Positions 40,828 through 50,348 of a DNA stretch of 64,000 nt are shown here, piece after piece. The notes under the pieces are model-generated. The model ran no database searches, was not told where the DNA came from, and saw only the letters and a program-made list of their open reading frames with translations. The number at the start of each line of letters is the position of its first letter. The stretch's first letter is position 1. The translations under genes were made by a program, and so were the position numbers. Source of the DNA: Taibaiella sp. (lineage in GTDB: Bacteria; Bacteroidota; Bacteroidia; Chitinophagales; Chitinophagaceae); contig JAHBTQ010000001.1 in NCBI GenBank assembly GCA_019638495.1, forward strand, positions 1,054,001 to 1,118,000, written 5' to 3'.

Positions 40828-41817
40828 TTACTCCCTAATGAACAACTTAGACTGGCTATAAGTACCGGCAGCAGTAGTGGCCTTTACAGTAAAGACATAG
40901 TTGCCTGCGGGCAGTTTTGAGACATCAAGGTCTACAAGGTTTTCCCCTGGCGGCAGGTTGCCCGAGATCTGTGTGCTTAATTCTCTTCCTTCCAGGGAAA
41001 TGACGCTAACTCTCACATCGGCGGCCTCCTGAAGTACTACTGGTATGCGTGTTACATCGCTGCATGGGTTGGGAATGTTTTGCCTGACATGAAATGGTGC
41101 GCCAGCCTGCACATCCGTCACGGCCACAGTAGAGCTGGCGATATAAGCATCCCAGCTGATCGTATAGCCGGCGGCAAGGCTCCCGAAAATAGTACCCATC
41201 TCTGTAGAGGTGCCATCATTGAACACATTGTCCGAGGCATTGTAGGTATAGCCCGTCATGCCCTTCGTATATCCGTATGAGGTAGCCGCATTCACTGTTT
41301 CTACCGCACTGCCGGTGCCCTCGGGAAATGCTATCTGTGATATTAGTAGTGTGTTTCCCAATGAGTCGTATATGTGGACGTGGATGTGCGTGGCGCGGCT
41401 TGTATACCAGCCGGGGAAAATAGAGGTGAAACTTACCATGCCATTGCTGTCGGTGGTTTGCCGGCCACGTAGAAAGTCCTGGGCAGTATAGTCGGTAGGC
41501 TGCATGGACGTGCCGCCATACTGGGAATAGTTGCCGTCCTTGTCGCAATGCCAGATGTCTACCATCACTCCGGAAACGGGATTACAGCCACTGTTTACGT
41601 TCTTCACTGTTATGTTGATAGTAAAAGGCACGCCGGTACGCGTTCCTGTAATGTTGGTACGCACTAGCGAGGTGGGTGTAAGGGTTGGAAACGGTCCTGC
41701 CGTCTCCGTATTTGCTACAACGCAAGCCGTAGCCTTGTCTGCGCCCAGGATAGATGGAGCAATAACGGCCATGCCGAGGAACCCAACGCCTTTCTTCAAA
41801 AATTCTGATCTTTCCAT
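40828..41817 (-). CDS. intradiol ring-cleavage dioxygenase-like protein with T9SS sorting domain
   Basis: The 329-residue protein opens with MERSEFLKKGVGFLGMAVIA, a Tat- or Sec-like export signal without a twin arginine. Residues 40-215 match intradiol dioxygenases: GVMVDIWHCDKDGNYSQYGG and FPGWYTSRATHIHVHIYDSL, carrying the Fe(III) ligand candidates Tyr97/Tyr100, Tyr138, His144 and His146. The last 75 residues are a T9SS type A domain (VRQNIPNPCSDVTRIPVVLQ..LPAGNYVFTVKATT..KLFIRE). Surface-exported dioxygenases of this class could oxidise catechol-like or lignin-derived phenols. It starts 7 bp after the cupin gene, forming an operon. Confidence 0.9.
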   Translation of the reverse strand: MERSEFLKKGVGFLGMAVIAPSILGADKATACVVANTETAGPFPTLTPTSLVRTNITGTRTGVPFTINITVKNVNSGCNPVSGVMVDIWHCDKDGNYSQYGGTSMQPTDYTAQDFLRGRQTTDSNGMVSFTSIFPGWYTSRATHIHVHIYDSLGNTLLISQIAFPEGTGSAVETVNAATSYGYTKGMTGYTYNASDNVFNDGTSTEMGTIFGSLAAGYTISWDAYIASSTVAVTDVQAGAPFHVRQNIPNPCSDVTRIPVVLQEAADVRVSVISLEGRELSTQISGNLPPGENLVDLDVSKLPAGNYVFTVKATTAAGTYSQSKLFIRE

Positions 41818-41824
41818 TGTCTGA

Positions 41825-42484
41825 TTATTTTATGGGTGAACACTCAATCAATAATATTATTGCTGTCTCAGATAGCGACTCAAATTCCACCTCTTCTACC
41901 GTCGGGAAAAACAGCGCATCGCGATGCTCCAGGAGTCTGTCTTCCACTTCGAAGGCACCGTTAATCACATAACATAGCAGGCTGTTGCCCGCCTCCCGCA
42001 TGGTGAAGCGACTCTTCACTCTGCTATCGTAAACACCCGCATGCACACTGGAGGCAAATCCATCGCTTGCGGCAAGCACGTTTCGTTTCACGATTGGCAG
42101 TTGCGATAGCGATGGTGACTGAAACAAGAGCGGGTCATTGTCGCTGAAACTTATATGCAACAGGTTAATGGTTTCGTCGGGATTCGGGTTGGTCATTTCT
42201 ACTGCCATAGTATCTGTTGTGCCGAAAGTAAGGATCTCTTCCGGTGATACTTCGATGTGCTGAATAGCACTATTGAGGGACACTGCGCCTACAACGGGGA
42301 GAAACATATGTACACAGTTTGCGCTTGCTGTAGTCCTGGCCGACTGCTCAGGAGCAAGCAAAATGTCCCTAACTGTAATCCAGTTGCCGGCCCTGGAAGA
42401 AAGAATCCGGTAGCCCCAGGCCGATTCGCTTTGGCGGCCATCCGCTTTCATGAATCGGGAGTTGTATGTGGTTGGTGCGTGCAT
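41825..42484 (-). CDS. cupin-fold protein (pirin/HutD-like)
   Basis: From ATG at 42484 the product is 219 residues; an alternative GTG at 42568 adds 28. It has two beta-rich halves: WGYRILSSRAGNWITVRDIL, CVHMFLPVVGAVSLN, VSPEEILTFGTTDTMAVEMT, NLLHISFSDNDPLLF, and SRFTMREAGNSLLCYVINGA, FEVEDRLLEHRDALFFPTVE. This is the bicupin layout of pirin C-terminal or YhaK/HutD-like proteins; metal-binding His residues are not clearly conserved. It is the first gene of the operon with the secreted dioxygenase and may be a quercetinase-like or regulatory cupin. Family assignment moderate. Confidence 0.65.
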   Translation of the reverse strand: MHAPTTYNSRFMKADGRQSESAWGYRILSSRAGNWITVRDILLAPEQSARTTASANCVHMFLPVVGAVSLNSAIQHIEVSPEEILTFGTTDTMAVEMTNPNPDETINLLHISFSDNDPLLFQSPSLSQLPIVKRNVLAASDGFASSVHAGVYDSRVKSRFTMREAGNSLLCYVINGAFEVEDRLLEHRDALFFPTVEEVEFESLSETAIILLIECSPIK

Positions 42485-42741
42485 AGTTAAAGTAACGGAG
42501 CTACTCCGGGTATATTCGAACCGGTGTGGTGAAATTTCAGATTGATGGGGCGGAAATTGTTGTACCACGTTTTACGGTGCCGTACCCTGATATGTAAGTA
42601 ACCTGGCCAGTCTGGAATGGCACATATGCTATTGTTGCCACATGAAGCCGGGACGGGCTCCTACATTAAGTTATTCTTAAGTATTGCTCTGAGAGTATAT
42701 GCCCGCGAGCTAAGCGATTATTTTTGTTGAAATCCCTTTGT

Positions 42742-43377
42742 ATGATCCTGGAGCGACTGTTTTATACGGGTAACCAAAAGTTCTTCTCAGCATTTGATGG
42801 CCTGGCGATCCAAATGCAAAAAATGAGCAAGCTGCTACACGCCAGCGTACGTGACGGGCAGGCACACGCCGGTGAACACCTGCGCGAAATGGAGCAGCTT
42901 GAGGCTGCAACCGCGCAGCAGATCAGGGCGCTTTTCAATGAGCTTGGACGCACACTCATCACACCATTTGATCGCGAAGACATTCACTTCCTTGCCACAG
43001 ATCTCAGCAATATAGGGCGTAGCATTCTGTATATTACCAAGCAGATCCGCAATTATGGAATTGATGGCAGGAATAGTATCACTGAGATAGTGTTGGCACA
43101 AACAGAAGAGGCTGTGGCATTGCTGGCTCAAATTCTAAACAAGTTGAAAGATGCCAAGACCTTGTCCAGGCTCACAGAGGTGTGTATGGAGATGCGACGC
43201 ATACTCAACGTTTGCGAGGAGCTTGTGGACCGCGAGTCCGCCACATTATTGCACCAGGAGGATGATGAGTTTCGCATGATAAAAATGATGGACCACTATG
43301 ATGTATTGCAGAAGCTGCTTACAAACATTGGCAGTTTTGTAGACGTTTGCGAGTCCATAATCATCAAATACGGGTAG
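42742..43377 (+). CDS. DUF47 / PhoU-like phosphate-transport accessory protein
   Basis: From ATG at 42742 (MILERLFYTGNQKFFSAFDG) the product is 211 residues, nearly all helix, with the DUF47 pattern: LREMEQLEAATAQQIRALFN, LGRTLITPFDREDIHFLATD, LSNIGRSILYITKQI, MRRILNVCEELVDRESATLL and MDHYDVLQKLLTNIGSFVDV. These proteins usually neighbour a Pit-type low-affinity phosphate permease and bind metals at PhoU-like sites. No pit gene is within the window, so it stands alone here. It is divergent from the cupin operon. Confidence 0.85.
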   Translation: MILERLFYTGNQKFFSAFDGLAIQMQKMSKLLHASVRDGQAHAGEHLREMEQLEAATAQQIRALFNELGRTLITPFDREDIHFLATDLSNIGRSILYITKQIRNYGIDGRNSITEIVLAQTEEAVALLAQILNKLKDAKTLSRLTEVCMEMRRILNVCEELVDRESATLLHQEDDEFRMIKMMDHYDVLQKLLTNIGSFVDVCESIIIKYG

Positions 43378-43396
43378 AGCGATCGTTTGCCCAAGC

Positions 43397-43417
43397 GCGC
43401 CTGATACATTCAGGCGC
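43397..43417 (+). terminator. possible terminator hairpin of the DUF47 gene
   Basis: GCGCCTGA-TACAT-TCAGGCGC is a perfect 8-bp stem 20 bases after the stop. The T run (CTCTTTTTG) starts only about 15 bases later, so termination is uncertain. Confidence 0.4.
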
Positions 43418-43453
43418 ACACCATTGCCCACTCTTTTTGTCCTTAAAACAGCG

Positions 43454-43500
43454 GAATGCCTTGAGACTCATTCCCTTTGGTCTCGAAAATGAAGGCATTC
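43454..43500 (+). repeat. nested inverted repeat
   Basis: GAATGCCTT pairs with AAGGCATTC (outer 9 bp), and inside GAGAC pairs with GTCTC across a 12-base loop. The structure is 47 bases long and could be an RNA element or a remnant of a small palindromic mobile unit. Confidence 0.5.
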
Positions 43501-43963
43501 AAAAATTTCTGTTTATGCGTTCTTAACCCGCTGACTTAATCGACTGATATTCAGTCCGAAATGTGAACGCTTTGTTCATTAATTGGATACAGAGATGAAT
43601 TTTGCATGTTGTAATGTGCTTATAACCAGTTAGTTAAAATTTTGGCACGAGGCTTGATTGAACCTAATTGAGCCGGTGGCATTTTGCCATGATTCCGGTC
43701 GGTGTATACCCCATACACCTGGAGAAGTGCTGCTTACTGAAACGATGTTGTTACCCCTTTTTTGCTAACGGAAGTCGGGCTTTGTATGCCAGGCTAACAG
43801 GGAATTTCATTTCGTAACCATTGCAAAAATGTAAGCAGCCAATGAAGACAGCCATGTCGTTAATCCATTAAGAACTTCCACGGTAATCTGCCGGGTTAAG
43901 TTTTCCTTTTTTCAAGTATTTATCGCGTAATACACAAGCCTTCATTCATTCAAACAAGCAACT

Positions 43964-46900
43964 ATGAGACAAATTCTACTAACAAGGATCATGGTCCTTC
44001 TATTGCTGGCTGCGACACTCTCAGCACAAGCCATCAGCACCGTTTCTGCTCCTTTTACCGGCACGCCGATAGCGGCAGGCAGGAAGATATGGTTTACCGC
44101 AGAAGTGAAGATCACCGGCACGGCAACCTACCCGTTGACCATCTATTTTACCGGGCAGAGTATTCATAGTCCGGCATTCAGTTTCTCTGTACCAGATGCT
44201 GTCCTTGTGCTGGACCCGGCGGTAACAACGGCGAGCACTGTCTTCAACGGCACCAACTGGGTTACCTACGCACGGCCATCTGAATCTGGCTACTATTTCT
44301 TGTCGGGTTATAACTACAGTGTCACTTCGGCTATTCCGGGCAGTCTTAGTCCCGTTTCATGGACGGGCTCATTGTCTGCATCGCGGCCGGGCGTGTCTGT
44401 CTTATGGCATATGGCGGCAGCTGTATACACATCGCTGAGCGCAGACCTGAATGCGGTTGGTGTGAAGCCATCTGACTGTCACTCTTGCTCTTCATATCCC
44501 AATTCACATAGCGCAGGATCTCCAGAGAACTACCTTGCTTATGTAATAGCAGGAGCTCGCGGTGGCGGAGGTTCAAACTATACGGGCGGTGAATCAGGCG
44601 GAGATCATGAAACGCCTGGTGCGATAAATAGCAACATCTCATTGTGCGTAGGGGCAAGCGCTACTATAGCCGTTCCTGTTGCTGCCGGCTCATGGAGCAG
44701 CAGCAATACTTCTGTAGCCACCGTAAGTAGCGGCACAGTCTCCGGCGTTGCGGCCGGCACTGCCCGTATTTCTTACAGGATAATGGGATGCCCGATATGG
44801 CAGATCACTACTGTGACAGTAAATGCAGCACCATCGCTCACAGCGTCCGGTCCTTCCGGTCCGCTATGTGCGGGAGCTAGCATCAATTTAAATGCTAGCG
44901 GCAGTGGTGGCTCTTGTGGTGGGTGCGGCAGCAGCGGGCATTGCGGTAGCGGAACGAGCGGAGGTTGCGGCGGTAGCGGGCACAGTGGTGGCGGGTGCGG
45001 CAGCAGCAGCGCTTCTGATTATGCATGGGTTGGCCCCGGCGGATTCTCTTCAGGAGTACAAAACCCCACCCGACCCGGTAGCACCACATCTATGTCAGGC
45101 GTGTACACAGTTACCTACACAGATGCTCATGGCTGCAGTGCCACGGCTACTACAAACGTAATCGTCAACAAACTGCCTGCAACAGTAACAGCTACCATTA
45201 GCCCGGTACCTGCATGCTTCGGCAATACGGTAAACCTAAACGGTACCGTGACAGGTGGAAGCGGCTACACACTTCTCTGGACAGGCGGAACAAGCACAAT
45301 AGTTAACGCGTCCACGGCACATGCAAACATAGCCGCAGCTACGTTAACCGATGCAGGAACCTATACGCTGACGGCGGTTGCTCCGGGCTGCACCGGAAAT
45401 GTGCGCGGCACAGCAGTGCTACCGGCGATAGGGCGGCTGCCGGTGACACTTACGGCCAGTGTAAATCCCGGCACTGTGTGCGAGGGCGGATCAGCTGTGC
45501 TCATGGCAACATCCGCAGGGGGCGCAGGCACCACAACTTATGCGTGGAGCAAACCGGCTGGAGGGAACAGCATTGTTAACCCTAACTCTTTAACAGCAGC
45601 GAGCATACCATTGACAAATCTTGCCAATGCCGGTATCTATACGCTTACTGCTACAGTGGGCGGATGCGGATCGAGAAGCGTTTATACCAACACTCTTGCA
45701 GTAAACAAACTGCCTTCTCTTTCGGCTACAGTGGGCCCGGTAAACGTATGCGTGGGCGGCACATTTAGTCTTACTGGTACGGCTACCGGAGGAAGTGGGT
45801 ACTCGCTGCTATGGACGGGAGGTGCCGGAGCAATTGCCAACAATACTATGCTCAATGCTTATGTGGCCTCCGCCGCGGCAGGCAGCGCCGGAGGATATAC
45901 GCTCACGGCTACAGCTTCTGCCTGTGGCGCCACGTCGGTGAATACAAATGCTACTCCCGTAGTAGTAGGGGCTACCGTTGCGTCTTCGGGACCAACGAAT
46001 AATGGACCTGTATGTGAGGGTGGCAGTGTAACACTTTCTGCTCACTCATCAGGAGCAACTTCCTGGACGTGGACTGGTCCGGGTGGATTTACATCTTCGT
46101 TACAAAACCCAACGGTATCACCCGCAGTGGCAGGTGTGTATTCGCTAACACTGGGAGGCTCGTCAGCCGCATGTAGTTCTACGACTGTTTACACCACAAT
46201 GGTGACTGTAGGTGCCGGTCCATCATCAACGGGCGCTACCAATAGTGGTCCGGTATGTGCAGGGAACAGTGCTACGCTTTACGCAAACTCTACCGGTGCC
46301 ACAGCTTGGTTGTGGACAGGCCCCGGTGGTTTTGTGTCTACATTGCAGAATCCGGTTCTGACTGCATCAACGGGAGGAACCTATTCGCTTACAATCAGCA
46401 ATCCGGGAACGGGATGTACTGCAACATCCTCATACACTACCTCGCTCGTTGTAAACCCGCTGCCATCATCCACAGGTGCCACCAACAGCGGACCGTCATG
46501 TGCGGGCAGCTCGATTACGCTCTTCTCTAACTCATCTAATGCGACAAACTGGTCGTGGAGTGGGCCTTCAGGGTTCTCTTCTACACAACAGAATCCTGTA
46601 GTGTCAGCGGTCAGTAGTTCCGGGACATATTCCGTGATGCTAAGTAATGCTACAACAGGTTGTGTGCAAACTACGGTATATACTACCCCTGTAACAATAA
46701 ATGCATTGCCTGCCATTAGTGCTGGAGCGGATGTGACTATTTGTGCAGGGTCTTCAACAGTGCTAACGGCCGCCGGCGGCACCAGCTACTCATGGACGCC
46801 ATCCACCGGTCTATTGTCATATGCGGGAGCAGTCGTAACGGCGACTCCGCTTGTTGCCACCACCTATACGGTAACCGGTAGCAATGGAGGCTGCAGTAAT

Positions 46901-49900
46901 ACTGCAACGGTACATGTATCTGTTACTGCCCTCCCCACAATCGCAACAAGTGCGGGTAGTGCCATATGTGCGGGCGCATCAGGAACGCTCTCTGCCTCCG
47001 GTGCTGATACCTATAGTTGGTCGCCGGCAACCGGATTGTCCTCTACAATGGGGGCATCTGTTTCAGCGGCGCCGGCTGCAACTACAGTATATACGGTTAC
47101 AGGTTTGCAAAGCGGGTGTAGTAATACCGCCGCTGTAACAGTTGTGGTGAACCCACTACCGGATGCAGGCACTATAGCCGGGCCTTCTTCAATTTGTGTA
47201 GGGTCATCTATTACTATGTCCAATTGTTTGGCAGGTGTATGGTCTACCTCTGATCCGTCAGTCGCTGCAATAAATTCTTCCGGCGTTGTTACGGGGATAT
47301 CCGCCGGCACCGCCACAATATCGTATACGGTAACAAATATCTGCGGCAGTGCCACGGTTACAAAGACTGTAACTGTCAATGCCATCCCGGCAAGCCTGGC
47401 AGGCCCTACCAGCGTGGATGTAGGAGCTGATGTGCTTTTCTCCCTTGCCGGGGGCACATGGAGCAGCAGTGATCCATCTATTGCCAGTGTAGATGCAACA
47501 GGAACCATCTCTGGTGTTAGTGGCGGCACGGCAACTATATCCTATACGCTTAGCAACGCCTGTTTTTCGTTTACGGTTACAAAGCCGATTTCCGTCAACA
47601 CCGTGCCTTTGTCGCCTATAACTGGTACACTGGCATTGTGCGCAGGTAGTACTTCCACGCTGTCTAATGCTACAGCAGGTGGGTCCTGGAGTTCCGGGAA
47701 TGCGGCAGTAGCGACGGTGAGCGGCGCCGGGGTTGTTACAGGTGTTTCGCCGGGCACAGCTACTATCAGTTACACATTGGCATCAGGCATGGTTTATGTA
47801 GTAGTGACCGTTAATGCATTGCCTTCGGCCATTGCGGGAAGCATGGCGCTATGTATGGGTCAGAGTACGACATTGTCTGACGCTGATGCCGGAGGTAGCT
47901 GGAGCATCAGCCCATCTACCGTAGCCAGTATAGATGCGTCGGGTGTGGTTAGCGCGCTCGCCGCCGGCACAGCGATCGTTACTTACACACTGCCCACAGG
48001 CTGCTTCACTGCGTCGGTGCTGACAGTAAATGCAGCACCTGGTATAACCGCGTCTACATTCAACGTTTGCGCCGGGTCTACAACACTTCTTACTGCTTCA
48101 GTATCCGGAGGCACATGGAGCAGCGGAAATACTTCTGTTGCCACTGTTTCCACATCAGGGACGGTCACAGGCGTTTCGGCAGGCACAGCAAGTATTAGTT
48201 ACACAATAGCAACAGGCTGTTCGTCGGTAGTAGAAATGACTGTGACGCCTGTCCCAACTATTACTGGCTCGTTATTGGTTTGCCAGGGTGCAACCTCAGC
48301 ACTTAGCAGTGATGCTACCGGCGGAACGTGGACAAGCAGCAATGCAGCCGTGGCTACCGTTGCATCAACCGGCCTTGTAACCAGTGTGGCCGGCGGAACT
48401 GCCCGAATCAGCTACGTACTTGATGCCGGCTGCAGCACCAGCGCCGTCGTAACGGTTAGTGCAATACAGCCTATTTCAGGTTCGAATATTATTTGTGTAG
48501 GCACTTCGGCCACACTAACAGATGCCACAACGGGTGGTACCTGGAGCAGCAGCAATACAGGTGTTGCAACCATTGGTTCTACCACCGGCCTGGTGACTGG
48601 CATAAGTGAAGGAAGCGCTACTATTACCTATCGCCTCAGCAATGGTTGCACAAGGACTACGGTTGTAAGTGTAACTGTGCTGACGCCAATTACGGGAACG
48701 CTGCAAGCATGTGTTGGTCTAACGACTACGCTCGCGAACGTTACTTCAGGTGGTACCTGGAGCAGCTCGTCTACAGTTATAGCAACTATCGGAGGGACAA
48801 CAGGTATAGCAACAGGTCTCGCTACCGGCACCGCAAATATTACCTATAGCGTGGGTAGCTGCCGAGCTACTGCAGTGCTTACAGTAGTAGCTTCACCTGC
48901 TCTTATTACCGGGCCTTCGGTGGTTTGTATGGGCTCTACTATCATTTTGAGCGATGCTATGACCGGTGGTACGTGGAGTACAACGGCCAGCAACATCAGC
49001 ATTAGCGGAACTGCTACAACTTCGCTTTCCGTAACCGGTATTTCTGCGGGTGTGGCGACGGTGAGCTATACAGCCGGTAGTGCAGGATGTTACCGCACAT
49101 ACAATGTTACAGTTGGTGCGCCACCGGCAGCAATTGCGGGTACGTTTACTGTATGTCCTGGCGGAGTCACAACATTGAGCAACTCTACAACAGGTGGAAC
49201 ATGGAGCAGTAGCAACATAGCAGTTGCTACCATAGCTCCCGCGCTCGGGCACGTTACCGGGATGACCAGCGGCACGGTCAATATTACCTATACTACAAGT
49301 ACAGGCTGCTTCGTCACAACGGAAATGACAGTTGTAGCAAGTCCGTCAGCCATAGAGGGACCGTCCACGGTATGTACCGGTTCGTCGATCACGTTGTCCA
49401 ATCCTGATGGCACCGGCACATGGACCAGCAGCAATGTTGGCATTGCTACCGTAGGCGCTACAACAGGCGTGGTAACCGGCGTGGTTGCAGGAGCGCCCAA
49501 CATTACATTCACTCTTGCTGCTACCGGGTGCAGGGTGAAGAAGACAGTAACCGTAACCGCGATACCTAATGCTGGCACCTTAACTGGTCCTACTTCCGTG
49601 GCCGTCGGTGGTACTATCACGCTTGCCTCTACCGGCACGGCAGGAGGAGCCTGGAGTAGCAGCGACGCTGAGGCCACTGTTAGCACATCCGGCATAGTGA
49701 CAGGCGTTTCTGCAGGAAGTGTCACCATAACCTATGCTGTTATCAATGCATGCGGATACTCCGGTGCATATAAGCCTATTACCATTGCCGCTGCAAGGGG
49801 CGTAGCTTCAGGCGGCGGCGATACGCGCACGCCATCTATGACGGGTGACGAGCAGATAGCCAATACAGCGGCTATGCAAACGAGCGCCACGACAATGGTA

Positions 49901-50272
49901 GTAGGAGACCGCATAAATAAAATGTCGCCGACTACAAACCTGGTGGAACGTACTAGTTATCGTGGAGAATCACCGGTGTCATTTATTCCGGTGCGTACAC
50001 ATGCAATGGGCGAGTTGTCCATTGTTCCTAATCCCAGCAAGGGTGATCTAACGGTGCAGGGCGTCATTGGTACAATTGCGCAAGGTGAGATAGTGATAGT
50101 GGAGGTAAGGAATATGGCTGGGCAGTTGGTGTACCGGAATGTAGTATCGCCTAAGAATGGCGCCATCAACGAACACATACAACTGGGTAGTGCACCGGCC
50201 AACGGTATGTACACGCTTAGTGTAAAAGGCAATACGATACAGAAAGTAGCTCACTTTGTACTGGAACGGTAG
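43964..50272 (+). CDS. giant T9SS-exported protein with about 22 Ig-like repeats
   Basis: The 2102-residue protein starts with a signal peptide (MRQILLTRIMVLLLLAATLS..AQA). Residues about 28-220 form a Reeler/choice-of-anchor-like beta domain with a CHSCSS motif. Then come one Big_2-like unit, nine PKD/Ig-like units (pattern GPVCAGxS..L-x-ANSTGA..W-x-WTGPGGF.., repeated), and twelve Big_2-like units (C-x-G..T-L-S-x-A..GGTWSSSN-x-x-VATV..G-x-VTGVSAGTATISYT). Residues about 311-351 are a Gly/Ser/Cys-rich insert with five Cys and two His. The last 85 residues are a T9SS type A domain (SIVPNPSKGDLTVQGV..GMYTLSVKGN..VAHFVLER). It is probably a surface adhesin or scaffold. Monocistronic. Confidence 0.9.
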   Translation: MRQILLTRIMVLLLLAATLSAQAISTVSAPFTGTPIAAGRKIWFTAEVKITGTATYPLTIYFTGQSIHSPAFSFSVPDAVLVLDPAVTTASTVFNGTNWVTYARPSESGYYFLSGYNYSVTSAIPGSLSPVSWTGSLSASRPGVSVLWHMAAAVYTSLSADLNAVGVKPSDCHSCSSYPNSHSAGSPENYLAYVIAGARGGGGSNYTGGESGGDHETPGAINSNISLCVGASATIAVPVAAGSWSSSNTSVATVSSGTVSGVAAGTARISYRIMGCPIWQITTVTVNAAPSLTASGPSGPLCAGASINLNASGSGGSCGGCGSSGHCGSGTSGGCGGSGHSGGGCGSSSASDYAWVGPGGFSSGVQNPTRPGSTTSMSGVYTVTYTDAHGCSATATTNVIVNKLPATVTATISPVPACFGNTVNLNGTVTGGSGYTLLWTGGTSTIVNASTAHANIAAATLTDAGTYTLTAVAPGCTGNVRGTAVLPAIGRLPVTLTASVNPGTVCEGGSAVLMATSAGGAGTTTYAWSKPAGGNSIVNPNSLTAASIPLTNLANAGIYTLTATVGGCGSRSVYTNTLAVNKLPSLSATVGPVNVCVGGTFSLTGTATGGSGYSLLWTGGAGAIANNTMLNAYVASAAAGSAGGYTLTATASACGATSVNTNATPVVVGATVASSGPTNNGPVCEGGSVTLSAHSSGATSWTWTGPGGFTSSLQNPTVSPAVAGVYSLTLGGSSAACSSTTVYTTMVTVGAGPSSTGATNSGPVCAGNSATLYANSTGATAWLWTGPGGFVSTLQNPVLTASTGGTYSLTISNPGTGCTATSSYTTSLVVNPLPSSTGATNSGPSCAGSSITLFSNSSNATNWSWSGPSGFSSTQQNPVVSAVSSSGTYSVMLSNATTGCVQTTVYTTPVTINALPAISAGADVTICAGSSTVLTAAGGTSYSWTPSTGLLSYAGAVVTATPLVATTYTVTGSNGGCSNTATVHVSVTALPTIATSAGSAICAGASGTLSASGADTYSWSPATGLSSTMGASVSAAPAATTVYTVTGLQSGCSNTAAVTVVVNPLPDAGTIAGPSSICVGSSITMSNCLAGVWSTSDPSVAAINSSGVVTGISAGTATISYTVTNICGSATVTKTVTVNAIPASLAGPTSVDVGADVLFSLAGGTWSSSDPSIASVDATGTISGVSGGTATISYTLSNACFSFTVTKPISVNTVPLSPITGTLALCAGSTSTLSNATAGGSWSSGNAAVATVSGAGVVTGVSPGTATISYTLASGMVYVVVTVNALPSAIAGSMALCMGQSTTLSDADAGGSWSISPSTVASIDASGVVSALAAGTAIVTYTLPTGCFTASVLTVNAAPGITASTFNVCAGSTTLLTASVSGGTWSSGNTSVATVSTSGTVTGVSAGTASISYTIATGCSSVVEMTVTPVPTITGSLLVCQGATSALSSDATGGTWTSSNAAVATVASTGLVTSVAGGTARISYVLDAGCSTSAVVTVSAIQPISGSNIICVGTSATLTDATTGGTWSSSNTGVATIGSTTGLVTGISEGSATITYRLSNGCTRTTVVSVTVLTPITGTLQACVGLTTTLANVTSGGTWSSSSTVIATIGGTTGIATGLATGTANITYSVGSCRATAVLTVVASPALITGPSVVCMGSTIILSDAMTGGTWSTTASNISISGTATTSLSVTGISAGVATVSYTAGSAGCYRTYNVTVGAPPAAIAGTFTVCPGGVTTLSNSTTGGTWSSSNIAVATIAPALGHVTGMTSGTVNITYTTSTGCFVTTEMTVVASPSAIEGPSTVCTGSSITLSNPDGTGTWTSSNVGIATVGATTGVVTGVVAGAPNITFTLAATGCRVKKTVTVTAIPNAGTLTGPTSVAVGGTITLASTGTAGGAWSSSDAEATVSTSGIVTGVSAGSVTITYAVINACGYSGAYKPITIAAARGVASGGGDTRTPSMTGDEQIANTAAMQTSATTMVVGDRINKMSPTTNLVERTSYRGESPVSFIPVRTHAMGELSIVPNPSKGDLTVQGVIGTIAQGEIVIVEVRNMAGQLVYRNVVSPKNGAINEHIQLGSAPANGMYTLSVKGNTIQKVAHFVLER

Positions 50273-50288
50273 AAGTGCAATTGTTACA

Positions 50289-50328
50289 GGCGGTGGGTGT
50301 GCGACTGCATACCCACCGCTCTGTTTTT
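50289..50328 (+). terminator. rho-independent terminator of the giant gene
   Basis: GCGGTGGGT (50290-50298) pairs with ACCCACCGC (50311-50319), followed by CTCTGTTTTT. It lies 17 bases after the stop codon. Confidence 0.85.
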
Positions 50329-50348
50329 CCTGGACTTAGCCGATCTGG

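Larger units (their letters stand above)
43378..43963. other. long leader region of the giant Ig-repeat gene
   Basis: 586 bases without a gene. It holds a GCGCCTGA/TCAGGCGC hairpin (43397-43417) just after the DUF47 gene, a nested inverted repeat (43454-43500) and a possible promoter pair TTTG (43571) and GAATTTTG (43597-43604, spacing 22). The remaining 350 bases to the ATG show no feature I can name, which is long for this compact genome and suggests regulation. Confidence 0.5.

Noticed and set aside
44346..50254. Many antisense open frames inside the giant gene
   Set aside because: They follow from the repetitive Ser/Thr/Gly codon usage and carry no signal peptides or domains.
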